From CAYWMP01 sp964459445 (GTDB lineage: Bacteria; Desulfobacterota; DSM-4660; Desulfatiglandales; HGW-15): a DNA stretch of 27,045 nucleotides. The position numbers were made by a program, and so were the translations under genes. This document shows positions 8,446 through 15,908 of the stretch, piece by piece. The notes under the pieces were generated by a model. That model made no database searches. It was not told where the DNA came from and saw only the letters and a list, made by a program, of their open reading frames with translations. The stretch covers positions 1 through 27,045 of the forward strand of contig CAYWMP010000069.1 in NCBI GenBank assembly GCA_964459445.1, in the 5' to 3' direction. Position 1 is the first letter of the stretch. The number at the start of each line of letters is the position of its first letter.

Positions 8446-9150
8446 TCACAGCTTGATCGATTGAGCGAGTTCCTCTTTCTTCCGTCCTAAGAGGTAAATG
8501 TAGGAACAATCCACAATGAAAATGATCGTTCCGAGATAGATACAAAAGTGAGCCCAAGGCCTTCCAAGAATTACAAATATGGTGAAACATGCAGTTCCGA
8601 CCATTTTAAACCATGCTACTTCCTTGGACATATACAAAGCATTGTCCTTGCGAAGACATTGCAGGAAGTAAAGCACCGCGATAAAAAGGTTTAACATAAG
8701 GGCGGAGCGTCCGCCGGCACCCGTATCCAGGCTTCCGATGCCGTCGCCTGATGGACTCTGTATATAGAATAAATAGAATGCTCCGAGCCAAAATATGATG
8801 ATGCCAACACACAGTTTCTTAAAGTGAGGTTTTAGCTCCTCCATGGCGAGCTGTTTATAACCATATTTGAAGATGCTGTATGCTATGTAAAAATCGAGGA
8901 TCAGCCAGGCTCGATCTCCATAAACGAAAAGGACGCCCAGATCAATGGGTAAAATTGTTCCTCTCAGCGTCTCCCAGGAAATATTTCCCAGGCCAGCAAA
9001 AAACGGCATTTCCACAAACTTGTTTTTGATAATGCCCCGAATAATAAAGGCATAAGCCAACACCCAACTGGTAGATGCGATTATGTTGAATATTTGAGAG
9101 GTAAGAGTGTAGTTCACCGTGTTTATTAGCATTTGTGCGCCGTCAGACAT
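8446..9150 (-). CDS. seven-helix membrane protein, PaxB-type terpene cyclase-like
   Basis: A 234-residue protein made almost entirely of membrane spans (about 20-40, 48-64, 68-94, 112-130, 148-166, 178-196, 200-221) with a basic C-terminal tail. Length, helix number and landmark residues match the PaxB/AtmB/DmtA family of integral-membrane terpene cyclases. PLFxxLxNxxWE in that family corresponds to PFFAGLGNISWE here, with E60. A following helix reads RAWLILDFYIAYSIFKYG, and the last helix carries D214 in FIVDCSYIYLL. Known members use one Glu and one Asp at about these positions to protonate an epoxide or alkene of a prenylated substrate. Recognition is by motif only, so another seven-helix family remains possible. 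It sits between two MpaB-like oxygenases on the same strand, which strengthens an isoprenoid role. Confidence 0.55.
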   Translation of the reverse strand: MSDGAQMLINTVNYTLTSQIFNIIASTSWVLAYAFIIRGIIKNKFVEMPFFAGLGNISWETLRGTILPIDLGVLFVYGDRAWLILDFYIAYSIFKYGYKQLAMEELKPHFKKLCVGIIIFWLGAFYLFYIQSPSGDGIGSLDTGAGGRSALMLNLFIAVLYFLQCLRKDNALYMSKEVAWFKMVGTACFTIFVILGRPWAHFCIYLGTIIFIVDCSYIYLLGRKKEELAQSIKL

Positions 9151-9217
9151 TTCGACTCCTTTCGGTGGGATGATAGCGAAAATTTCATTATATGATTGGA
9201 AATTAAGTTTTTCGTTC

Positions 9218-9282
9218 TAGTGTGTCAAGAAAAGGGTAGGAAACGCCTATGATTTTATGCGTTTCTCTTCTGTACCACACTA
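9218..9282 (-). other. nested imperfect hairpin in the gap upstream of the cyclase-like gene
   Basis: An outer TAGTGTG/CACACTA pair (9218-9224 and 9276-9282) encloses an inner GAAACGC/GCGTTTC stem (9240-9246 and 9259-9265). It lies in the 247-base gap between oxygenase copy 2 and the cyclase-like gene. No T-run follows on the minus strand, so it is not a classic terminator; processing or attenuation is possible. The same gap also holds an imperfect direct repeat, CTAGTTGACTGGC at 9351 and CTAGTCGAGTTGGC at 9367. Confidence 0.35.
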
Positions 9283-9397
9283 TTGTGGCTTCTATTTTGG
9301 CTATTGATGAGACCTTCACCGGAGGAAGTGTCTTCGGCCTATCGCTTACACTAGTTGACTGGCATGCTAGTCGAGTTGGCAGGTGACGCGGAGCCGA

Positions 9398-11623
9398 TTA
9401 GAATTGTGGCCCACTCTTAATGGCCAACTGCTTTAGGAAGCGCTGCAGCCTGCGTGTGATGTAGGACAGGAAGACTTGGTCGAGGATCAACATCCAAAAC
9501 ATGACTTTGGTTAACGCCCCACCCCATCCGCCGGAGGCTAGGTGCCAAGCAACAAAACCAACAAATCCTATCCAAAAGATCGGATGCCGGATTACCACAA
9601 GGCCGAATCCGATCAAAACCCAGAAAAAGACCTTTCTTCTGATCTGATGTCTCTTCTTCTTTTCAGCCGTACTGGTTTCGACATCCGGTTTAAATCCCTT
9701 TAAACCCGCCGTCAAGTCGAATCGCTGCCGCTTGAAAGTCTGGTGCCAACTCGTCAGCAGTGCCTCTCCCAATAACTTTAGCTCAATGTCCGTGGAACGA
9801 CGGCTGAACTGAAATTTGTCCCAGAAGAGTTGGCGACTTACAAAGTACCACCGCAGGAGAACGTGCTTCACAAACGCCCAGCAGATGCGGACAGGTAAGT
9901 TGCGCGATGCAGCTTTGGTTTTCTCGTCAAACAGATCGTCGGCGTCCGCTCCCAACTGATCGCGTATCCAAACCGCGGGAATAGCGGAGCGAAAGGGAAG
10001 CCACTTTGGCAGCTGCCTTGTAATAAAAGTACATATAGCATTGGTCAACCTGATCCCATTGATAGAGCTTCCCTTTTGACGGTTCTTGATCTTTTCGTAT
10101 AGCTCCTTGGCTTCATCCCAGTCATCCGTGAGAAGCTCTTCTTTAATTCCTATAAGGTGACCAACGATTTTCCAGCAATGTAGGAATCCCTCCTTTTCGG
10201 CACGGGTTATAATAGCGCCGAGTTTTTCCAATCCCACCGGGATCACATAACCGAAAGTTAAAAGGGTATAGGCCAGGTCCTCCTGGTTGATTGGCATGCC
10301 GTTCTTTGCGACGTCAAAGGGGGGCTGAGCCTGAAGCGCTCTATAGCGCATCTCCGCATGAAAATAGCGAACCTTGTGGGTTGCAAGGAAGCCTGGTCCC
10401 CATAGGCAGCGACCGTGTAAGAAGTTCGCCGTGGGATTCCGCACACCTTCCAGACAAGCTCTGAAAAGTTGTTCGAAGTTCGGCGTGCCGAGTTCAGAAG
10501 CGGAATAACTCCCCGGCACTTTGCCTTGCTTTGCAAGGGTGTTGAATTCATCCTTGATCGCGGGATCGGCAAGCACTTCTGAATAACTGTGAACGGAACC
10601 GTTCGAATCGTGCCATTCCGGTACGAGATAACGTCCAAACTGAAAATGCCAATCGGGGTGGGCATTGTGAACGGCGAATGCCAACCAGGCGATTCGCTCG
10701 GCAATAGGCTCCTCAAGAACTACCAGTCCATCCTCCTTCATCACATCGTGCAGGAAGAATCCGGTTTCGTAGATACGCTCGGCAAGAAATTCCTGCTTAC
10801 CGAGTCGATGGGTCTCGTAGAGCATGGGAATTCCTTTATGATCGAGGTAACAGGCCGGGAGGCTGTGGGCAAAGAGAACAAGAAGGCATTCGGCCATATG
10901 CCTCTTCCAAATCTTGACGCCGAGTTTCAGTTTCTCCTCATCGATCCAGGTCGGACACACCACGGGCGAAAAATTTATATTCAAACCCCTGGGATAGGCT
11001 TCAAACTGGATTTTACGGAATGACCGATCCCAGAGATAGATGCCTGGGTTCATGCGGATCGCTTCGACCGCTTGTAGAAAACGGTTGTAGGCGTCTCTAT
11101 TCTCTTCGCTCATTTGTCCACTCAAACTCGGATCCGAGCTTACAATAGCCAATAGCTTGTCGAAGTTCTTGACCAGAAGTGTTCCGTTCGTCCATGCAGC
11201 CTTCATGGCGGCATGAGCGGTCTGGAGTTCATAGTTTGCAAGGGCCTTGCAAGCGTTGAGCGTCGCAAGCCGGGCACTTTGGATATGAAAATGAAAATCC
11301 TGGGGCCACAGATGCAAAGTCCATCTGTCTGTACTCTTATGCTGCTGGATCTGTAGTTTAGAAAGTGCATCAGTCGCCTGGATCGCAATGGGCGTAAGGT
11401 CATCCCGCTCGGGGAAGGAGTTGAGAATCCGCCTAACTTCGGCCTTTTGATCGGTTTGCAATTTCACCCAATCCTCGAATACCCCCTTGTACCTTTCGAT
11501 AAACGACTGATCCAGGATGTCTCGAATATAAATGTCATACAACTTGTCTGCGACCTGGCGCATTTGATCAAGGAAATCGTCGGTCCAGGGCGGGTGGCTC
11601 TTTTGCTCAAGCTCCATGTTCAT
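9398..11623 (-). CDS. MpaB/Lcp-like oxygenase (DUF2236) with C-terminal membrane anchor, copy 2
   Basis: A 741-residue paralogue of the protein at 6124-8349, the same length and by eye mostly identical across the whole chain. The DUF2236 landmarks are all kept: RIYETGFFLHDVM, AHKVRYFHAEMRYRAL with the presumed heme-ligand histidine, PINQEDLAYTLLTFGYVIP, and EGFLHCWKIVGHLIG. The two C-terminal hydrophobic segments and basic tail are also conserved. Divergence is highest in the N-terminal 200 residues and in the linker before the membrane segment (around 640-660). The two copies may differ in substrate or partner, or could form a heterodimer; neither can be told from sequence. GCGAGG abuts the first ATG, so the ATG two codons on (11617) may be the real start. 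It follows the thioredoxin-fold gene by about 100 bases on the same strand. Confidence 0.75.
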   Translation of the reverse strand: MNMELEQKSHPPWTDDFLDQMRQVADKLYDIYIRDILDQSFIERYKGVFEDWVKLQTDQKAEVRRILNSFPERDDLTPIAIQATDALSKLQIQQHKSTDRWTLHLWPQDFHFHIQSARLATLNACKALANYELQTAHAAMKAAWTNGTLLVKNFDKLLAIVSSDPSLSGQMSEENRDAYNRFLQAVEAIRMNPGIYLWDRSFRKIQFEAYPRGLNINFSPVVCPTWIDEEKLKLGVKIWKRHMAECLLVLFAHSLPACYLDHKGIPMLYETHRLGKQEFLAERIYETGFFLHDVMKEDGLVVLEEPIAERIAWLAFAVHNAHPDWHFQFGRYLVPEWHDSNGSVHSYSEVLADPAIKDEFNTLAKQGKVPGSYSASELGTPNFEQLFRACLEGVRNPTANFLHGRCLWGPGFLATHKVRYFHAEMRYRALQAQPPFDVAKNGMPINQEDLAYTLLTFGYVIPVGLEKLGAIITRAEKEGFLHCWKIVGHLIGIKEELLTDDWDEAKELYEKIKNRQKGSSINGIRLTNAICTFITRQLPKWLPFRSAIPAVWIRDQLGADADDLFDEKTKAASRNLPVRICWAFVKHVLLRWYFVSRQLFWDKFQFSRRSTDIELKLLGEALLTSWHQTFKRQRFDLTAGLKGFKPDVETSTAEKKKRHQIRRKVFFWVLIGFGLVVIRHPIFWIGFVGFVAWHLASGGWGGALTKVMFWMLILDQVFLSYITRRLQRFLKQLAIKSGPQF

Positions 11624-11690
11624 CCTCGCAGGGCCGGGGTCGGTTCAGCATAGTTTCCGATAGGGAACACCGACGAGAAAGGGGTTTATA
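11624..11690 (-). repeat. leader shared with the first oxygenase gene, copy 2
   Basis: Counterpart of 8350-8421. The close match of the two leaders outside coding sequence shows that the duplicated unit began upstream of the gene and that it is recent or constrained. A small inverted repeat (GTTCCC and GGAAAC in minus orientation) is retained with one mismatch relative to copy 1. Confidence 0.6.
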
Positions 11691-11725
11691 AATTGGGATG
11701 TATGCATTAAAACATCATGCGGGTT

Positions 11726-12286
11726 TCAGTCTAAAATTTTCTCCCTGATAACCTTTTCAACCTCTGAGTAGTATACCTTCCACAGCATCATGCTCGGTGT
11801 TTTGTACTCTTTGAAGTCAGGTACCTCGTAGTGCTCGTGCTCAAGCACCTTTTTCCCGGACTCGTGAGGGTCATAAAACAGAACGCCCGGTGTTTTGTCC
11901 AGGCCATAGAGTTTTTCCAGCTTTTCTGCTGTGGCTTTATCCGGTTTGTCTTTATCAGTTACCAGGTAGGCACAAAATAGAATTTTGTCTTTGAAATCAA
12001 TCGCGACATATCGGAGAAGTGTCGCGAGATAACGGGAGTTTTTTTCTACATTCGAATAAAACATGACTATGACTGGTTTACTGCTATTGTCAACGATATC
12101 CCAATAGTTTTCCTGGTTAATATTTTTGATTGGTGCATCTTTAAGGATGTAGTTCACCGGTTTCTTGCTCAGGGCGTGGACTTCATTCATATTCACTTCA
12201 GTGGCTTGGGTAACATCATGGGGCATGACAACAAAAAAGCAAAAGACCAATAGGACGACCTTTCCAAGATGTTTTGAAGTGCTCAT
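11726..12286 (-). CDS. secreted thioredoxin-fold protein lacking the CXXC motif
   Basis: A 186-residue protein with an N-terminal signal sequence (about 1-28, a hydrophobic LLVFCFFVV core). The mature part follows the thioredoxin plan: PVIVMFYSN where a thioredoxin would have its first central strand and active site, a helix RYLATLLRYVAIDF, a strand KILFCAYLV, then LYGLDKTPGVLFYD with the conserved cis-proline loop. The redox CXXC is replaced by SNVEKNS, so a disulfide exchange role is unlikely. A structural or binding role in the periplasm is more plausible. It is the first gene after the MITE-like element and lies upstream of the oxygenase and cyclase-like genes on the same strand, so it may be part of that unit. 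The family is assigned by fold pattern only. Confidence 0.6.
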   Translation of the reverse strand: MSTSKHLGKVVLLVFCFFVVMPHDVTQATEVNMNEVHALSKKPVNYILKDAPIKNINQENYWDIVDNSSKPVIVMFYSNVEKNSRYLATLLRYVAIDFKDKILFCAYLVTDKDKPDKATAEKLEKLYGLDKTPGVLFYDPHESGKKVLEHEHYEVPDFKEYKTPSMMLWKVYYSEVEKVIREKILD

Positions 12287-12337
12287 ATCTCCAATATCCC
12301 CCGTCTCTTTTTTAGAATTTTCAGTGGATCATAACCA

Positions 12338-12365
12338 AGTATAAATCTCCTAGAGGTAAAATCAA
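12338..12365 (-). promoter_or_regulatory. candidate sigma-70 promoter for the thioredoxin-fold/oxygenase block
   Basis: On the minus strand TTGATT (12360-12365) is followed after 16 bases by TATACT (12338-12343), about 50 bases upstream of the thioredoxin-fold gene. The spacing and hexamers are close to consensus. It lies between that gene and the MITE-like element, so the downstream genes would not depend on read-through from the GalU-type gene. Confidence 0.4.
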
Positions 12366-12398
12366 TTTTATCTTAATCGTTTAAGTTTACTGCCAAGG

Positions 12399-12612
12399 GG
12401 ACGCTGATTAACGCTGATTTTCAGGATAGAGGATCGCTCTTTGAACCAGTGTGATAGCTTTTCTGAAGAATAGAACAAGATTTCTTGTTTTCTTCTTCAG
12501 AAGAGCATACCACACATATCCCGATGTCTTTTCATCGGGATTTCCGCAAAGCGGGCTGTTCTGAGCGATCGCAAATAATACACATCTGCGGTTTTCTGCG
12601 CAATCTGCGTCC
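12399..12612. mobile_element. MITE-like palindromic element, 214 bp
   Basis: The two ends form an imperfect inverted repeat: GGACGCTGATTAACGC at the left, and at the right the complement of GGACGCAGATTGCGC. Inside are further matched arms. GATCGCTCTTTGAAC (12432-12446) pairs with GTTCTGAGCGATC (12558-12570). A long hairpin has TTCTGAAGAA (12461-12470) with TTCTTCAGAA (12493-12502) and an inner AACAAGA/TCTTGTT. A further hairpin has TCCCGATG/CATCGGGA (12519-12540). There is no open frame, as expected of a non-autonomous element moved by a transposase in trans. Its right end is only five bases from the GalU-type stop codon. I see no clear target-site duplication. Confidence 0.55.
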
Positions 12613-12617
12613 TATTA

Positions 12618-13481
12618 TTAATGCCTTTGAACCTCTTTATTGCTAAATTCGATACCTCTTGATCTGATGGCTGCATTTTCTCTGAGAAAAACGACTGCGT
12701 GCCTGTAACCGATTGGGTTACCCACATCGAATCCAGTCCCTTCAGGAATCTTTCCGATGATTTTCTTTTCTCGCGACAGCGCCTGAAGCGCTGTTGCGTC
12801 ATCCCAATCTTTGTCCTCTCTAACCCTTTCCAAATAACTGAAAAAGTGAGGCCCGAGAATCCACCTTCCAACCAATTTTTGAATGGCCCTTCCCTCCTCG
12901 ACAAGTAGCGGATCTTTTGACTTTTTAGAGAAGCTCAACACCACAACAGCACCCTGGCCTAAATCCTTGGTTTCCGCCATCCCTACATTGCCGAATCCTT
13001 TAGCGGATTCCGAATTTAGTGTTACGATGCCAACTGTATCGTGCCTGAACTGCTCATAAACGGAAATCATCTGCGACAGCGCAGGGAGAGAACCAAGGTG
13101 TATGTAATCGGGCATCATCAAGGCGAAGGGTTGATCGCCGATCATGTCCTTGGCACGGTATATCGCTTCGCCCGATCCGAGAGGAGCAGGCTGATCAATG
13201 AGGGTAATGTGGGGCAATGGTATTAAAACATCGGGCGCTTTCTTTAGATCTTCGAGTAATCCTCCCTGCTCGAGATATTCGCAAAGCGATTTCTTCCGGC
13301 GATTAATTACGATCAGAATGTCGTTGATTCCGGACCGCGCCACCTCCAGCACGGAGTGATAAATCATGGGCCGTCCTCCGATCGGAAGGATCTCCTTCGG
13401 ATGATCCGTCGCAATCGAGGACATCCGGGTTCCCAATCCCGCGGCAGGTATCACTGCCTTCTTGATTTTCCCTATGACCAT
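12618..13481 (-). CDS. GalU-type nucleotidyltransferase (UTP-glucose-1-phosphate uridylyltransferase family)
   Basis: A 287-residue cytoplasmic sugar-nucleotide synthase. The N-terminus shows the nucleotide-binding signature KKAVIPAAGLGTRM followed by PKEILPIGGRPMIYH. Further landmarks are LGSGEAIYRAKDMIGDQPFALMMPDYI, whose PD pair is expected to bind metal and nucleotide, and GFGNVGMAE. The C-terminus has GTGFDVGNPIGYRHAVVFL. GalU makes UDP-glucose from UTP and glucose-1-phosphate for envelope polysaccharides; a related activity on another sugar or nucleotide cannot be excluded because the sequence diverges from enterobacterial GalU. A decayed relative lies at 101-247. No clear ribosome binding site precedes the ATG at 13481. 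The gene follows the small membrane protein gene by 44 bases. Confidence 0.88.
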   Translation of the reverse strand: MVIGKIKKAVIPAAGLGTRMSSIATDHPKEILPIGGRPMIYHSVLEVARSGINDILIVINRRKKSLCEYLEQGGLLEDLKKAPDVLIPLPHITLIDQPAPLGSGEAIYRAKDMIGDQPFALMMPDYIHLGSLPALSQMISVYEQFRHDTVGIVTLNSESAKGFGNVGMAETKDLGQGAVVVLSFSKKSKDPLLVEEGRAIQKLVGRWILGPHFFSYLERVREDKDWDDATALQALSREKKIIGKIPEGTGFDVGNPIGYRHAVVFLRENAAIRSRGIEFSNKEVQRH

Positions 13482-13524
13482 AAAGTTAGCACAAGATTCA
13501 AATTGAGCTCAAACGCCGATCAAA

Positions 13525-13755
13525 CTATTCATTAACATAAACCACACCTTCAAATATATCGGTAAACGATCTTAAAGTTTGCCGTATGGCAAAAAGGACA
13601 ACGCCATGATGGGCGCCAATTTTGAATCCTTCAACCCATATTAATTCATGTATTGTTTCAATAATTCCTGAAGCAAGAAAAATAAGCCCTGCAGCGAGAT
13701 TCAGGTATGGGTTTGTGGCAATATACCTTACCATTTTACTTAATCCGGCACCCAT
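13525..13755 (-). CDS. small two-span membrane protein
   Basis: A 76-residue protein with a hydrophobic segment (about 17-38, NLAAGLIFLASGIIETI) and a shorter second one (about 47-58, GAHHGVVLFAI), then a polar tail QTLRSFTDIFEGVVYVNE. An AAGGAG ribosome binding site lies seven bases before the ATG, which supports translation. I recognise no functional family. The GAHHG motif between the spans is distinctive. It is the first gene of the minus-strand run that continues into the GalU-type gene. Confidence 0.7.
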   Translation of the reverse strand: MGAGLSKMVRYIATNPYLNLAAGLIFLASGIIETIHELIWVEGFKIGAHHGVVLFAIRQTLRSFTDIFEGVVYVNE

Positions 13756-14146
13756 CGCATTTCTCCTTATTTCTTTAGTATTATCTTGTTCTTTTCATTG
13801 TAGTTTACTACCTCTTTTTTCCTTATTGAAGCATACCATTAATGATATGATACTGGGTGGCTTTTTATGCCAGCAGGCAATTAGGTTTCCAATTAGCATT
13901 CTTTTAGGCCAATTGCCAAAATGCCCAGCGAATACAACACCAACTCTTCCTCAAAACATTGGAAAATTGGGAGCGCATCATCTGAAATATGGGAGCGCGA
14001 ATTCATCGCACAATTTGTTACGAAGTATTTAATATTTGAGCCGTTTCTGTCGATGGAGAGAATGAGAAAGATGCGTTATCGGCCATCTTCGCCTCGAGTA
14101 GTATAATACTCAGCTTTTTTCATCCTTATATTGAAGAGTGACAAAA
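13756..14146. promoter_or_regulatory. gene-free divergent region with direct and inverted repeats
   Basis: About 390 bases separate the small membrane protein gene (minus) from the HD-GYP gene (plus). TGGGAGCGC occurs twice in direct orientation (13968-13976 and 13990-13998), spaced 22 bases apart, or two helical turns. That spacing is common for tandem regulator sites. Closer to the HD-GYP gene, GAGTAGTATAATACTC (14096-14111) has inverted GAGTA/TACTC arms. A 61-codon plus-strand open frame here has no ribosome binding site and is not called. Confidence 0.35.
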
Positions 14147-15514
14147 ATGTCGACTAAGCCTCTAATCTTAATCGTAGATGACAGCACTACGATCCGAGTG
14201 AGTTTTAGAAAGCTTTTAAAACCGCTTGGGGCCGAGATCTTCGAAGCGGAAGACGGACAAGCAGCCCTTGATCTTGCTTTGACCCATTCGTTCGACGTTA
14301 TTGTCAGCGACGTGGACATGCCAAATAAAAACGGTATTGAACTGTGCAATGATCTGCGGAGTTCTCCTAGCACAAAGGGCATTCCCATCGTCATTGTCAG
14401 TTCTTTTGACTCAGATGCCGATATTGAAACGGGATTCAGTGCTGGGGCTTCGGCCTACATATCAAAGGACGATGCCAAAAAAAAATTACATGGCATTGTC
14501 GAAGGCTTTCTTTCTAAGGCAAGCTTTAGGGCAGAGAGGCTCGTTATGATAGTGGATGATTCCTCAGCCATTTGCAAAATAGTGAGCCAGGGTCTCGAGC
14601 AAGCCGGATTCCAGGTGATCACAGCTGAAAACGGCAAAAAGGCATTGAAATCCCTTGAGAGACATAACCCGGATCTTATTCTTAGCGACATCGAAATGCC
14701 TGAAATGGATGGTTTTGCATTTTGTGAGGCTGTTCATTCAGACCCAACCATGGCCTCTATCCCTTTTGTTGTGATGAGTGTTCGAAGTGAAGTAGGTGAC
14801 ATGAACCGCATGCTCCAACTTGGCGCAGCCGCATACATTTCCAAGCCATTCAATATCGATGAACTCGTTATCCTCATTGAAAGGATCTTATCTGATCAAT
14901 TTCTTCTCCTCCTAAAGGAGAGGGAGCGTTTAGATGTAGAACGAAAACTCATTATTGCCAGCATAACGAGTCTTGCCTCTGCGCTGGAAGCTAGAGACGC
15001 GTACACGAGGGGCCATTCTGAGTCGGTTACCGAAATCGTATCTGGCATGCTGGCTTTTTCGGGTGCCGCGCAGCAAGACATCGAGGACGCTACGATTGGT
15101 AGTAGGCTGCACGATATTGGCAAAATAGGGATCAGGGACCAAGTACTTCTGAAACAAGGCCCATTGACGACTGAAGAGTTTGATCACATAAAATTGCATC
15201 CTACGATTGGCGCAGAAATACTTCAATCAATACCCAGCCTGTCCAAACCCATGGATATCGTGCTGCACCACCATGAACGCTTTGACGGCAAAGGCTATCC
15301 CCACGGTCTTAAAGGAAAGGAAATACCCATCTGGGCCCGGATAGCGGCGGTTGCCGATACGTACGATGCCCTCACTAGTGACAGGCCCTACCGACGGGGC
15401 CGAACTCAACAAGATGCCTTTCTTATCATTCAGGGTGTGAAAGGCAGTCAACTCTGTCCGGAATGCGTGGATCTTTTTATGAAATGGATTGAAACCAACG
15501 GGTCGGACACCTGA
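14147..15514 (+). CDS. tandem-receiver HD-GYP protein, cyclic-di-GMP phosphodiesterase type
   Basis: A 455-residue cytoplasmic regulator. REC1 (about 5-120) has ILIVDDS and the phosphorylatable Asp at about 55 (VSDVDMPNKNG). REC2 (about 132-250) has MIVDDS and an Asp at about 181 (LSDIEMPEMDG). A coiled linker leads to the HD-GYP domain (about 265-450) with the HDIGKIGI metal motif, HPTIGAEIL, HHHERFDGKGYPHGL and DTYDALTSDRPYR. All metal ligands and the GYP triad look intact, so hydrolysis of c-di-GMP to GMP is expected, controlled by phosphorylation. No kinase is adjacent; the hybrid kinase at 276-2990 could act as donor. The ATG at 14147 places the first receiver strand at the usual distance; a GTG three codons upstream is the alternative. 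Confidence 0.92.
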   Translation: MSTKPLILIVDDSTTIRVSFRKLLKPLGAEIFEAEDGQAALDLALTHSFDVIVSDVDMPNKNGIELCNDLRSSPSTKGIPIVIVSSFDSDADIETGFSAGASAYISKDDAKKKLHGIVEGFLSKASFRAERLVMIVDDSSAICKIVSQGLEQAGFQVITAENGKKALKSLERHNPDLILSDIEMPEMDGFAFCEAVHSDPTMASIPFVVMSVRSEVGDMNRMLQLGAAAYISKPFNIDELVILIERILSDQFLLLLKERERLDVERKLIIASITSLASALEARDAYTRGHSESVTEIVSGMLAFSGAAQQDIEDATIGSRLHDIGKIGIRDQVLLKQGPLTTEEFDHIKLHPTIGAEILQSIPSLSKPMDIVLHHHERFDGKGYPHGLKGKEIPIWARIAAVADTYDALTSDRPYRRGRTQQDAFLIIQGVKGSQLCPECVDLFMKWIETNGSDT

Positions 15515-15670
15515 AAGGACATCTAGGCCTCCCATGCCATCTATCCCGGCTCCTTTCACGGGTTCATGACGTTCACGCACTGCATTCATGAAAAACAATC
15601 ATGATTGTCACCCCACGAGATTTGCGGGCAAAGCTATCTTTTCAGAATTCAAAACGATCCAAATGAAACC

Positions 15671-15806
15671 CCACGGGTAAACCCGTGGTCCCTTTAAGTT
15701 ATCCGGCTTAGCCTTCGGCTATGACTCGGTTATCTGCCTCAATTTGGGGGTGACATCGCGCCGTCGCATTAAATTTTCGCGCATTCATCCACGGGCAAGC
15801 CCGTGG
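15671..15806. repeat. pair of REP-like hairpins, about 100 bp apart
   Basis: CCACGGGTAAACCCGTGG (15671-15688) and CCACGGGCAAGCCCGTGG (15789-15806) are each perfect eight-base inverted repeats with a two-base centre, and the two copies differ by one compensated base pair. The compensated change means the palindrome, rather than the exact sequence, has been kept. Between them lies a TAGCCTTCGGCTA hairpin. This fits a BIME or REP-type intergenic repeat; no RAYT transposase is in the window. Confidence 0.5.
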
Positions 15807-15867
15807 CTTTCTGAGAAGGGGGATGAGGCTCCCCGCAACAAGTTGCAGGGTATTCTGACGAAGCCGA

Positions 15868-15896
15868 ATAAAAAGGGCCATAGCAAAAGCCATGGC
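15868..15896 (-). terminator. rho-independent terminator of the tRNA-Leu
   Basis: On the minus strand GCCATGGC, a TTTT loop and GCTATGGC form an eight-pair stem with one G-T pair (15877-15896), followed by CCTTTTTATT. It lies 13 bases downstream of the tRNA CCA end, where a tRNA terminator is expected. This shows that the DNA on this side of the tRNA fragment is the original host flank. Confidence 0.75.
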
Positions 15897-15908
15897 TCAT
15901 TATTATCA

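Larger units (their letters stand above)
15515..15908. other. gene-free spacer rich in palindromes, between the HD-GYP gene and the tRNA fragment
   Basis: No gene is visible. It contains a perfect 14-base palindrome ACAATCATGATTGT (15595-15608), two REP-like hairpins, a third hairpin near 15831-15851 (CCCCGCAAC with GTTGCAGGG), and the terminator of the tRNA fragment. The first palindrome may act in 3' end formation for the HD-GYP gene, although no T-run follows it. Confidence 0.5.

Noticed and set aside
12497..12904. 135-codon minus-strand open frame over the 3' end of the GalU-type gene and the MITE-like element
   Set aside because: Out of frame with the clear nucleotidyltransferase and composed partly of the palindromic element.
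13921..14106. 61-codon plus-strand open frame before the HD-GYP gene
   Set aside because: No ribosome site, low-complexity composition, and it overlaps repeats that look regulatory.
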